From contig JADLFH010000050.1 of assembly GCA_020845705.1 (NCBI GenBank), positions 49,128 to 113,127 on the forward strand: a DNA stretch of 64,000 nt. Direction: 5' to 3'. The stretch's first letter is position 1; each line of letters opens with the position of its first letter. Below the pieces are notes generated by a model. The model was not told the DNA's origin, ran no database searches, and saw nothing but the letters and a program-made list of their open reading frames with translations. The translations under genes were made by a program, and so were the position numbers. The stretch comes from Microthrixaceae bacterium (GTDB lineage Bacteria > Actinomycetota > Acidimicrobiia > Acidimicrobiales > Microtrichaceae). Shown piece after piece: positions 34,716-42,181 of the stretch.

Positions 34716-36152
34716 ATGACAGCAACACGACCTCTGACCTCGCCCATCGTGTCCCTCGATCCGGACACGAGCAAGAGTCGGGTCCGCGCGGTGCTGGCCG
34801 CAGCGGTGGCGGTGGTCGTCGCTGCCGCGCTGGCGATGATCGCGGGGAGCCTCCTCGCGGTCTTCGTCATAGTCGGACTCGTGATCGTGGTGGTGGGCGC
34901 CGCGTTCCTCTGGAACGAACCGAATGCGCTCTTTCCGATCGCCATGTACGTCATGTGGTTCGAGGCCTTGCCGCCTGGCCCCATCAACTCGGGTCGCACG
35001 GTGGCGTTCTTGGCGATCGCTCTGCCGGCAGCGCGGATCCTCACGTCGAGCTGGCGGTTTCCGGCGATTCAGCCGCGGGTCTGGCTCCCCACGATGCTGC
35101 TGTTGATGTGGTCGATCCTCAGCCTCATGTGGAGTGCCAAGGCCGGGGGCTGGTTGTCCGAGTTCCTCGCGCTGTTCCTGGGGATCAGCTACGCGGTCCT
35201 CTTCGCAGTGTTCGTCGAATCTCCTGCGCAGATCATGCGGCTACTTCGCTCGTTCATCATCGTGGGGGTGGTCATCGGCGGCCTGTCGATGTTGGTCCAC
35301 TACGGACTCGGGTACCGCAGCTTCGGGTTCACCGGCGGACCGAATCAATACGCGGCGCTGAACGTGATGTCGGTGCCCATCTGCGTGGTATTGGTACGTC
35401 GGTCCGACGGCTGGTGGAGAACCTTCTTCGCGTTGGCGATCCCCGTCTTCTTCTTCGCGACGCTTTCGGCCGGCTCGCGTAGCGGCCTCATCGGGTTGGC
35501 CATCACCAGCGGGTTCTGTTTCGTGCTTCGCCCAGGGCTTTCAATCCGTCAACGCGTAAAATGGTCGGTCCTGGGTTTCGTCGGCATCCTCGGGGGTTTC
35601 CTCGTTGCAGGGTTCGTCGATGCGGAGCGGTTCTCCCTCTTGGGGTTCTTCGCCGATCGGGGGGCCGGTCGCCTCGACATCTGGGCTGCGGGGATGGATG
35701 GGCTGCGTGACCACTGGGTGCTCGGCTTCGGGCTTGGTGGATTCCAGAAGGAGGCACTTCAACTGTTGCAGAAGGCCACCGGCGCGTCGCTCGACGTGGC
35801 GCGGCAGGAGGACTTCAAGAACACGAACACGATTCCTGCGCACAACCTGTTCTTCCAGGCGATCCTCGATCTCGGCATCGTGGGTTTCGTCCTGTACTTC
35901 GGCACCTTCGCGGTTGCCGCGAAGAACCTTCGGGACATGCTCAGGACCGAATGGGGCGATGTGGCGTGGATCGGACTCGGCATCATCGTCAGCTTCATCG
36001 GCATGGCACCGTTCGCCACGGGGTTGAACCAGAAGCTGCCCTGGGCCGCAGTAGGGCTGTCCGGGGCGTACTTCGTCCGCCATGCGGTCACCGATCGCGC
36101 CACTCGTCGCGAGGGTCGCGTAGCGGTCGGACGGTCCGATGGCCCTCGTTGA
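34716..36152 (+). CDS. O-antigen polymerase/ligase-like membrane protein (Wzy/WaaL type)
   Basis: 478 residues from ATG 34716, with about twelve membrane helices. The long periplasmic loop and C-terminal Wzy_C motif are visible: GRLDIWAAGMDGLRDHWVLG then a GLGGF segment and IPAHNLFFQAILDLGIVGF. Together these identify the O-antigen ligase/polymerase family, which joins repeat units of surface polysaccharide outside the membrane. It is divergent from ubiA (159 bases between) and overlaps the next gene, a chain-length-regulator-like protein, by 14 bases. The polymer it builds is not identifiable. Confidence 0.88.
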   Translation: MTATRPLTSPIVSLDPDTSKSRVRAVLAAAVAVVVAAALAMIAGSLLAVFVIVGLVIVVVGAAFLWNEPNALFPIAMYVMWFEALPPGPINSGRTVAFLAIALPAARILTSSWRFPAIQPRVWLPTMLLLMWSILSLMWSAKAGGWLSEFLALFLGISYAVLFAVFVESPAQIMRLLRSFIIVGVVIGGLSMLVHYGLGYRSFGFTGGPNQYAALNVMSVPICVVLVRRSDGWWRTFFALAIPVFFFATLSAGSRSGLIGLAITSGFCFVLRPGLSIRQRVKWSVLGFVGILGGFLVAGFVDAERFSLLGFFADRGAGRLDIWAAGMDGLRDHWVLGFGLGGFQKEALQLLQKATGASLDVARQEDFKNTNTIPAHNLFFQAILDLGIVGFVLYFGTFAVAAKNLRDMLRTEWGDVAWIGLGIIVSFIGMAPFATGLNQKLPWAAVGLSGAYFVRHAVTDRATRREGRVAVGRSDGPR

Positions 36153-37548
36153 ACGGTCCGAACAGCCGATCGAGAAGTCCCGGCTGCGGCCACAGGGGCC
36201 CCGCCGTCCACCTCGCGCCGCGCTCGATCTCCGGCTTCCATGGCCCATGGCGCGGGCGGCGATGATCGTCGGTCTTCTTGTTGTGGCACTGTTCGGCATC
36301 GGTACCAAGGTGATGGGATCCACGCAGTACCACGGCGAGTTGGCGCTGCTTGTGCTCAAGTTGAACGACCCGCAACCAAGTCTCGGGATTGAGATCACCG
36401 ACCGACGCGTGACGGCGATCACGGCGATCGCCCGGTCGAAGCCCTTCCTTTTCGAGCTCCAGAGGGAGTCGGGGGTGGCGGCGTCCGTCGAGGAACTGGA
36501 TCGCATGGTCGACGCGACGCGACCCAACCTCGGTGCCATCGCCCTGATCACCGTCACAGGCCCCGACAGAGGGGTGGTCGAGCGGCTGACGGCCCATCTT
36601 TCGACCGCGATGAGTGAGGTGGTCGATCGGGTTCGCAACGGCTCGCTCACCCTCACGGAGAGCAACGGCCTGAACATCGCGAGGGGTGATGCTCCTGAAT
36701 ACAGCGGGCCGCTCTACATCGAGCTCTTCACACAGCCCTCGGGTGGGCAACGCGCGACCATCTCCGAAACCCAACCGCGGGTGGCGGCGAACTCGATCGT
36801 GGGCCTCATGCTCGGCATGCTCGGTCTCGTCACGGTCGGTCTGCTTGCCCACCAATCGTTGCGCGCCACCGATCGCGAGGACCTGGAGCAGTTGCTGGAC
36901 CTTGATCACCTTGGAGGAGTTCCACGGCCTGACCGTCGTCGGCCCGAGGGATCGGCTCGCGCTCTTCTGGGTTTCGCCAACTCCTTGGCGGCGATGGCAG
37001 CGAACGCGCCTCATTCGGTCGCGATCGGTGGAACCGGAACCCGCCGCATTCGCGGCCGCTTCGCCCGGAGCCTGGCGTGCGCGAGCGCGGCAGCGACCTC
37101 CTGTCCCGTGGTGCTGGTGGACCTGGATCCGAGTCGACTCAGGAGCCCTGGCCACCGACGCGGGATCCTCGATGCCGCAGCCGACCCTCAGGAACTCGCA
37201 ACGATGATCAAGCCGATCCGTCGTTGGTCGGTCCCACGTTGGGCGCGCGTCCTCGGGGGCGAGATCCCCGTCGGCGTCGTGGCTCTCGGCCATATGCCCG
37301 AATCCGCCGAGGTGGCCGAGGAGAGTCTCGCCGCGGGTGTGGCGTTGTTGGCCACCCACCACGTCGTGATCCTCAACCTCCCGGGTGTTTCCGGTCCGCT
37401 GCCGGTGGGTTCGGCGTTGGCGGCAGTCGATCTCGGAGTGGTGCTCGTGCTCGACGGGTGGACGCTCGTCGATGACGCACGGACGGTCGCCGATGCCCTC
37501 GAGGCGGCGGTCGCCGGTCCTGTGGGCTTCACGCTCATGGAGAACTGA
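36139..37548 (+). CDS. Wzz/BY-kinase-like polysaccharide protein with no P-loop (copy 1)
   Basis: 469 residues. One membrane helix near residues 40-60, an extracytoplasmic region of about 150 residues, a second helix near residues 220-240 (IVGLMLGMLGLVTVGLLAHQ), then a cytoplasmic domain shaped like a bacterial tyrosine-kinase/ParA ATPase. The place where Walker A (GxxxxGKS/T) should be reads IGGTGTRRIRGRFARSLACA, with no Lys-Thr/Ser; a Walker-A'-like VVLVDLDPSRLRSPG remains. No C-terminal tyrosine cluster is present. It is probably a polysaccharide co-polymerase that sets chain length but cannot hydrolyse ATP (inference). It is coupled to the Wzy-like gene. Confidence 0.75.
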   Translation: MALVERSEQPIEKSRLRPQGPRRPPRAALDLRLPWPMARAAMIVGLLVVALFGIGTKVMGSTQYHGELALLVLKLNDPQPSLGIEITDRRVTAITAIARSKPFLFELQRESGVAASVEELDRMVDATRPNLGAIALITVTGPDRGVVERLTAHLSTAMSEVVDRVRNGSLTLTESNGLNIARGDAPEYSGPLYIELFTQPSGGQRATISETQPRVAANSIVGLMLGMLGLVTVGLLAHQSLRATDREDLEQLLDLDHLGGVPRPDRRRPEGSARALLGFANSLAAMAANAPHSVAIGGTGTRRIRGRFARSLACASAAATSCPVVLVDLDPSRLRSPGHRRGILDAAADPQELATMIKPIRRWSVPRWARVLGGEIPVGVVALGHMPESAEVAEESLAAGVALLATHHVVILNLPGVSGPLPVGSALAAVDLGVVLVLDGWTLVDDARTVADALEAAVAGPVGFTLMEN

Positions 37549-37557
37549 GCCTCGTCG

Positions 37558-38325
37558 ATGCGCTGGATCGATCATCACTGCCATTTCCCGGCGGACGAGG
37601 CGCGCTCCGGAGACTGGCTTCGCTCGGCTCGGGATTCGGGTGTAAGGGCCCTGATCGACGTGGGTTGCGATCTGCTCTCGTCCCGTCGTGCCATCGACAG
37701 GGCCTCCATCCATCACGACGTATGGGCGACTGTGGGCGTGCATCCCCACGAAGCATCCGGGGGCATGGACGGGATGGAGGAGTTGCTCGGACTCGATCGA
37801 GTGGTAGCGGTCGGGGAGTGCGGGCTGGACTACCACTACATGCATTCGCCGGCCCCGGTGCAGCGGGAGGTATTCGCTCGGCAGATCCAGTTGGCGAACA
37901 CACATCGGCTCCCGCTGGTGGTTCATTCGCGTGAGGCATGGTCGGACACCTTCGCGGTGCTCGGTTCGGAGGGCGTACCCGAGCGGACCGTGTTCCACTG
38001 CTTCACAGGCGGCGTTGAGGAGGCCGAGGAGTGCCTGGAGATGGGGGCGCTCTTGTCATTCAGTGGCATCGTCACCTTCCCCGCGGCGGGAGAGCTGCAA
38101 GAGGCTGCTCGATGTTGCCCACTGGATCGCATGCTGGTGGAGACCGATTCGCCGTACCTGGCCCCGGTGCCTCATCGCGGTCGTCCGAACATGCCGGGGA
38201 ATGTGACGTTCGTGGGTGAGGCGATCGCGCGGCTCCGTGGTCTGCGGCCCGAGGAGGTTGCCGAGTCGACCACCGCGACGGCATCGGCCTTCTATCGGCT
38301 CGACCTGCCGGAGGGTGCCGAGTGA
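37558..38325 (+). CDS. tatD: TatD-family metal-dependent DNase
   Basis: 255 residues, normal length. Metal ligands are visible: HHCHF at the N-terminus (HxH), GECGLDYH, VVHSREAW, HCFTGG and VETDSPYLAPVPHRGRPNMP near residues 196-216. TatD proteins are 3'-5' exonucleases and deoxyribonucleases used in DNA repair and turnover. The gene begins the tatD-X-rsmA-ispE series, each joined by GTGA or ATGA overlaps. The start ATG 37558 has no strong ribosome-binding site. In mycobacteria tatD has the same downstream order with rpfB in the middle position. Confidence 0.93.
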   Translation: MRWIDHHCHFPADEARSGDWLRSARDSGVRALIDVGCDLLSSRRAIDRASIHHDVWATVGVHPHEASGGMDGMEELLGLDRVVAVGECGLDYHYMHSPAPVQREVFARQIQLANTHRLPLVVHSREAWSDTFAVLGSEGVPERTVFHCFTGGVEEAEECLEMGALLSFSGIVTFPAAGELQEAARCCPLDRMLVETDSPYLAPVPHRGRPNMPGNVTFVGEAIARLRGLRPEEVAESTTATASAFYRLDLPEGAE

Positions 38326-38843
38326 ACCCGATCCGCTCTCTCGGCCACACGCGACATCGCGCTCCGGTGCCGCCGCGGGTGCTGTTGCTCCTTGTGGTGA
38401 CGATCGTGACGCTCGGTGCCATGTGGTGGGCCGGGAGAGACTCCGACCGAACCGTCGCGAGCGGCCCCTCGTCCCGAGCCGGCCGAGCGACGACGACTTC
38501 TGTGGCGCCGCCGCCTACCTCTGCATACCGGTTCGACATCGACCCCGCGTGGCTTCCGAAGAGCTCGAGTCGCTACTCGGACTCGGCTAACGCCAAGGCG
38601 GAGCGTGATGAGCTGGGCGGCGCGGCACAGACAACCACGGTGCCGCCTCCGGTCGAGGATGGCGGCGACTCGACGAGCACCACATCGCGTGCGACGACAT
38701 CGACCACTCGACCGCCGAGCCGCCCGACGACCGCCGTCGCCGCAACGGCGCCTCCCGCCACGGTCACCACAGTCGCGCCGAGCACTGCGCCGCCCACGAC
38801 CGTTCCCCCTGATGCAGCGACGACCACCACGGTCACGCCATGA
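38322..38843 (+). CDS. Membrane-anchored Thr/Pro-rich protein
   Basis: 173 residues from GTG 38322 (overlaps tatD stop as GTGA). A short basic N-terminus, a single membrane helix at about residues 20-38 (VLLLLVVTIVTLGAMWWAG), then a 130-residue low-complexity tail rich in Thr, Pro, Ser and Ala with TTTT and PPTTVPP runs. The tail would be outside the cell, possibly glycosylated or lying in the wall. A small ordered patch (YRFDIDPAWLPKSSSRY) lies just after the helix. It holds the position of rpfB in mycobacteria but shows no Rpf, G5 or LysM domain. The function is unknown. Confidence 0.7.
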   Translation: MNPIRSLGHTRHRAPVPPRVLLLLVVTIVTLGAMWWAGRDSDRTVASGPSSRAGRATTTSVAPPPTSAYRFDIDPAWLPKSSSRYSDSANAKAERDELGGAAQTTTVPPPVEDGGDSTSTTSRATTSTTRPPSRPTTAVAATAPPATVTTVAPSTAPPTTVPPDAATTTTVTP

Positions 38844-39664
38844 GCGTCGAGCTGCTCCGCCGGGCGGATGTCGTGTCCCTGTTGGAGCTTGCGGGTTGTC
38901 ATCCCCGACATCGCCTGGGCCAGAACTTCGTGATCGATCCTGGAACGATCCGAGGAATCGTCAACCGCGCGGGGATCATCGACGGCGATCGTGTGTTGGA
39001 GGTGGGCCCGGGTCTGGGATCGCTCACCCTGGGGCTCCTCGAAGCCGGAGCCGAGGTCACCTGCATCGAGAAGGATCCGACCCTGGCGAGGCTGCTTCCC
39101 AACTCGATCGCGGCTCGCGCTCCTGGGCTGAGCGTCGAGGTGGTCTGTGGTGACGCGCTTTCGGTCGACTTGTCGAGCGTCGTGGGTGACGGACCGTGGA
39201 AGCTCGTTGCGAACCTTCCCTACAACGTGGCCACCCAGGTGGTCCTGCGTGTTCTGGACGAAGCGCCGACAGTGGAGACGATGGTGGTGATGGTGCAACG
39301 TGAGGTCGGCGAACGGATGGCCGCAGCGCCGGGAAGTCGCATCTATGGCATCCCGTCGGTGCTGATCGGCCTGGCTGCAACAGCCCGGTTGTCGGTCGCG
39401 GTGCCGGCCGAGGTCTTCTATCCCCGGCCGCGTGTGGCGTCGAGCCTCGTCGTCATCACCAGGTTGTCCGAGCCGCTTGTCCAGGGCGTCGCTGCCGACA
39501 AGGTGCGTCGGCTGGTCCGACAGGGGTTCAACCAGAGACGAAAGACGATGCGGCGCTCGCTCGGCCTCTCGCCGGAGTGCTTCGCCGCCGCAGGCATCGA
39601 CGCTTCCGCGCGACCTGAGATGCTGTCACCCCAGGATTGGTGTCGACTCGCAGAGGCATCGTGA
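38840..39664 (+). CDS. rsmA: 16S rRNA adenine dimethyltransferase RsmA (KsgA)
   Basis: 274 residues, normal size. The N-terminal RLGQNFVIDPGTIRGIV element, SAM-binding VLEVGPGLGSLT, acidic CIEKDPTLA, and the catalytic NLPYNVATQ are all present. RsmA dimethylates A1518 and A1519 in the 3' helix of 16S rRNA, late in small-subunit assembly. It begins with ATGA overlap on the preceding membrane protein gene and ends with GTGA overlap onto ispE, so it is translated in a coupled series. Confidence 0.95.
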   Translation: MSVELLRRADVVSLLELAGCHPRHRLGQNFVIDPGTIRGIVNRAGIIDGDRVLEVGPGLGSLTLGLLEAGAEVTCIEKDPTLARLLPNSIAARAPGLSVEVVCGDALSVDLSSVVGDGPWKLVANLPYNVATQVVLRVLDEAPTVETMVVMVQREVGERMAAAPGSRIYGIPSVLIGLAATARLSVAVPAEVFYPRPRVASSLVVITRLSEPLVQGVAADKVRRLVRQGFNQRRKTMRRSLGLSPECFAAAGIDASARPEMLSPQDWCRLAEAS

Positions 39665-40416
39665 GCTCGGCGGAGACGGTGCGACTCGTGGCCCCGGCCA
39701 AGCTCACGCTCAGCCTTCGCGTGGTTGGCCTCCGCGACGACGGCCTGCACCTGATCGAAGCCGAGATGGTGACGCTCGACCTCTATGACGAGATCCGCGT
39801 CGATCCCGGCGATGGCTGTGTCGTCGATGGGCCGGCCGCGGCCGGGCTCGATCTCGGCGAGGACAACCTGGCATCGCGGGCGATGGTGCTGGCAGGGCGG
39901 ACCGGTCGGCTTTGCATCCACAAGCGCATCCCCGCGGGAGCCGGACTCGGGGGTGGCAGCGCGGACGCGGCGGCCGTGCTGCGATGGGCGGGGATCGACG
40001 ACCTGGATGTGGCCGCGGGGCTCGGAGCCGACGTTCCCTTCTGCGTGATCGGAGGTCGGGCGCGGGTTCGAGGTATCGGCGAGGTGGTCGAGCCACTACC
40101 TCATTTGCCGCGGCAGTTCACCCTCTTGACGCCGGCGATCCACAGCCCGACGCCCGAGGTGTACCGGATGTGGGATGAGTTGGGGGGACCCGGACACGGT
40201 TCCGGTAACGACCTGACCGACGCCGCGCTTGAGGTAACCCCGGCGTTGGCGGAGGCACGGGATCGGCTCGCCGACGCCACCGGAAAGCCACCGCGCCTAG
40301 CGGGCAGCGGCTCGACGTGGTTCGTCGAAGGGGCCTTCCCAGGCCCGGGGCTGGTGGTCGCGGCATCCGTGCCACCGGGATGGGTGCCACCGGGATGGGT
40401 GCCTCCAGAACGATAG
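39661..40416 (+). CDS. ispE: 4-diphosphocytidyl-2-C-methyl-D-erythritol kinase IspE
   Basis: 251 residues from GTG 39661, chosen for the GTGA overlap with rsmA. It has the GHMP kinase fold: APAKLTLSLRVVGLRDDGLH at the N-terminus with the substrate Lys, and the ATP loop IPAGAGLGGGSADAAAVLRW. A third motif, LAGSGSTWF, is near residue 217. It phosphorylates CDP-methylerythritol in the non-mevalonate isoprenoid pathway, feeding the polyprenyl phosphate used by the envelope genes here. It is shorter than most homologues (about 280-300) and ends in a repeated VPPGW tail. Confidence 0.92.
   Translation: MSSAETVRLVAPAKLTLSLRVVGLRDDGLHLIEAEMVTLDLYDEIRVDPGDGCVVDGPAAAGLDLGEDNLASRAMVLAGRTGRLCIHKRIPAGAGLGGGSADAAAVLRWAGIDDLDVAAGLGADVPFCVIGGRARVRGIGEVVEPLPHLPRQFTLLTPAIHSPTPEVYRMWDELGGPGHGSGNDLTDAALEVTPALAEARDRLADATGKPPRLAGSGSTWFVEGAFPGPGLVVAASVPPGWVPPGWVPPER
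40369..40398 (+). repeat. 15-bp tandem repeat at the 3' end of ispE
   Basis: GTGCCACCGGGATGG occurs twice in perfect tandem and is followed by a partial third copy (GTGCC). In frame it encodes VPPGW twice, extending the C-terminus beyond the kinase fold. It probably arose by slippage. Confidence 0.85.
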
Positions 40417-40432
40417 GAAGGCGGAGCCGGTG

Positions 40433-40534
40433 CTATTTGCCGCGGGCGCGGCGTTGATGGCGGGTGCGCCTCAGCAGCTTGCGGTGCTTCTTCTTGCGCA
40501 TCCGCTTCCGACGCTTCTTGATCAGAGAACCCAT
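40433..40534 (-). CDS. Ribosomal protein bS22-like (AURKAIP1/COX24 domain) mini-protein
   Basis: 33 residues: MGSLIKKRRKRMRKKKHRKL, then LRRTRHQRRARGK. More than half are Lys or Arg. It matches the actinobacterial small-subunit protein bS22 (MGSVIKKRRKRMSKKKHRK type in mycobacteria, from memory). It binds 16S rRNA near the decoding centre in the structures where it was found. It is on the minus strand, opposite to its neighbours ispE and the Wzz-like gene. A TATGGT -10-like hexamer at 40545-40550 would give a leader of only about 4 bases. Confidence 0.88.
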   Translation of the reverse strand: MGSLIKKRRKRMRKKKHRKLLRRTRHQRRARGK

Positions 40535-40659
40535 GGCGGCGGACACCATAGCGATCGGTACACCGCGGTGGCGAACCCGCCTTTCGTCTCACCGGCCCGA
40601 CCGGTACCCTCACACTTCAGGCAATTCCCGACGACGCCGCCGGTTGGATACCACACGAC

Positions 40660-41997
40660 ATGACCGAAACCATGAGCCTGGCGACGCTTCCCGACCCGAT
40701 GCTGGTCGAGGAGAAGAGTTCGCTGAACGTCAGCTTCAGTCGCAACACCTGGCTGGCCATCGGCATCTGCTCGCTCGTGCTGGGGTTCGCCGCGATGGGC
40801 TATGCCCTGACTGTTCCGCCGAAGTACGCGGTTACCCGGACCTTGCTGGTGGTCACGGGCTCCAACCCCACGGACAACAGCACGATCGTCATGTCCTTCG
40901 GGGCGATCATCGGCGACAAGGGCTTCGCGACCGAGCTCAAGGCGCGGACCGGCTCGGACCTCCTCGTGTCGGAGATCATGGGGATGATCTCGGTTGACAG
41001 CCCCCCCGAATCGGCCATCCTCCAGATCACGGTGGAGGCACCACACCTCGAACAGGCCGAGGAGCTCAGCGGGCAGATCGCTCCAACCCTGCGGGACATG
41101 ATCTTCCGGCAGCAGCGGGAGTTGCCGATCGAGCAGAGGATTCCGGGTCCGATCTTCAACGAGATCTACTCCACGCCAGTCACCGAGAAGGTGTACGTGC
41201 CGTGGTACATGGGTCTGATCGGGGGGGCTGTACTCGGCTTCGTCATCGCCTTCGTGGTCGCCACGATCCGCCAATACCGTCAGCCGGTCATCAGCTCGGC
41301 GCGAGATGTTGGCGACGCGCTGGATCTTCCCGTCCTCGCCCGGCTGCCGGCGATCGGAGACGGTCGCAACGCCAACCCCCAGGATGCGGTCCTCGGGGTG
41401 CTGGCAGCCATCGAGCGGCTGGGTGTGCGTGGGCCGATCCATCGCCTCGTGGTCGTTGGCCCCGATTCCACCCTGGAGCGCTCGAAGCTGATCCTCGCGT
41501 TGGGTTGTGCGATTGCCCGCAACTTCGATCAGCCGGTGGCGTTGATCGACGCCGACCTGGAGCACACCGGTCTGACGAAACTCGTCGGTGCAGTGGACGA
41601 GCCCGGCCTGGCGGAGTGCCTCACCGGCGAGTTGCGGGTCGACCAAACCCTGCTGCGCCTGGAGAACGGCCACACCCCTGCGCTGTTGAGCGGGATGGTG
41701 CCGCCGTCGGGGATGATCCGAGTCATGCCGGCGGGGCTGAACCGCAGCGGCAGCCTCCTACGGATGCGTTCCAACCTCCACCAGGTGCTCGGGGGGCTCT
41801 CCGGCCGCTACGTCGTCGTCGTGGACGGCCCGCAGGTGCCTGGTCCGGTCCCCAGCAATCAGTTGCTCTCGATGGCCGACGCGACGCTCGTGGTGGTGAC
41901 CGAGGGGGCTACCGCCGTCCGCGATGCGCGCTTCACCGGCGACGCTCTGCGTGCCGTGTCCACCAACCCGGTTGGGGCGATCATTATCAAGCGCTGA
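40660..41997 (+). CDS. Wzz/BY-kinase-like polysaccharide protein with degenerate P-loop (copy 2)
   Basis: 445 residues. Membrane helix near residues 30-50, an extracytoplasmic Wzz-like domain (VTRTLLVVTGSNP ... LEQAEELSGQIAPTLRDM), a second helix near residues 185-205, then a tyrosine-kinase-like cytoplasmic domain. The Walker A position reads VVVGPDSTLERSKLILALG, lacking the GKS/T; the Walker A' VALIDADLEHTGLTKL and a later VVVVDGPQ (Walker-B-like) are retained. No tyrosine-rich tail is seen. It is probably an inactive ATPase that tunes polysaccharide chain length. It precedes the priming glycosyltransferase gene, which has its own promoter. Confidence 0.78.
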   Translation: MTETMSLATLPDPMLVEEKSSLNVSFSRNTWLAIGICSLVLGFAAMGYALTVPPKYAVTRTLLVVTGSNPTDNSTIVMSFGAIIGDKGFATELKARTGSDLLVSEIMGMISVDSPPESAILQITVEAPHLEQAEELSGQIAPTLRDMIFRQQRELPIEQRIPGPIFNEIYSTPVTEKVYVPWYMGLIGGAVLGFVIAFVVATIRQYRQPVISSARDVGDALDLPVLARLPAIGDGRNANPQDAVLGVLAAIERLGVRGPIHRLVVVGPDSTLERSKLILALGCAIARNFDQPVALIDADLEHTGLTKLVGAVDEPGLAECLTGELRVDQTLLRLENGHTPALLSGMVPPSGMIRVMPAGLNRSGSLLRMRSNLHQVLGGLSGRYVVVVDGPQVPGPVPSNQLLSMADATLVVVTEGATAVRDARFTGDALRAVSTNPVGAIIIKR

Positions 41998-42050
41998 ACG
42001 CGGCGGGCAAGTTCGCCCAGGCGAAGGCTGAGAACCCTGCCGAGAAGCGG

Positions 42051-42080
42051 TTGATCCCTGTAGTTGTTCGGGCGTACACT
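42051..42080 (+). promoter_or_regulatory. Predicted promoter of the priming glycosyltransferase gene
   Basis: TTGATC (42051-42056) and TACACT (42075-42080) are separated by 18 bases, among the best sigma-70-type matches in the window. Transcription from about 42087 would give a leader of about 95 bases before the ATG at 42182. I see no known riboswitch in that leader. Confidence 0.55.
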
Positions 42081-42181
42081 CCGAGGCACTGGGGTGTGGC
42101 CAGGCGAGGCGTGCGGGGCGACTGAACACCGTCCCAAGTGGCTTGTGATTTCTGACCGCTACGACAGGGGGCGTTAGCTGA

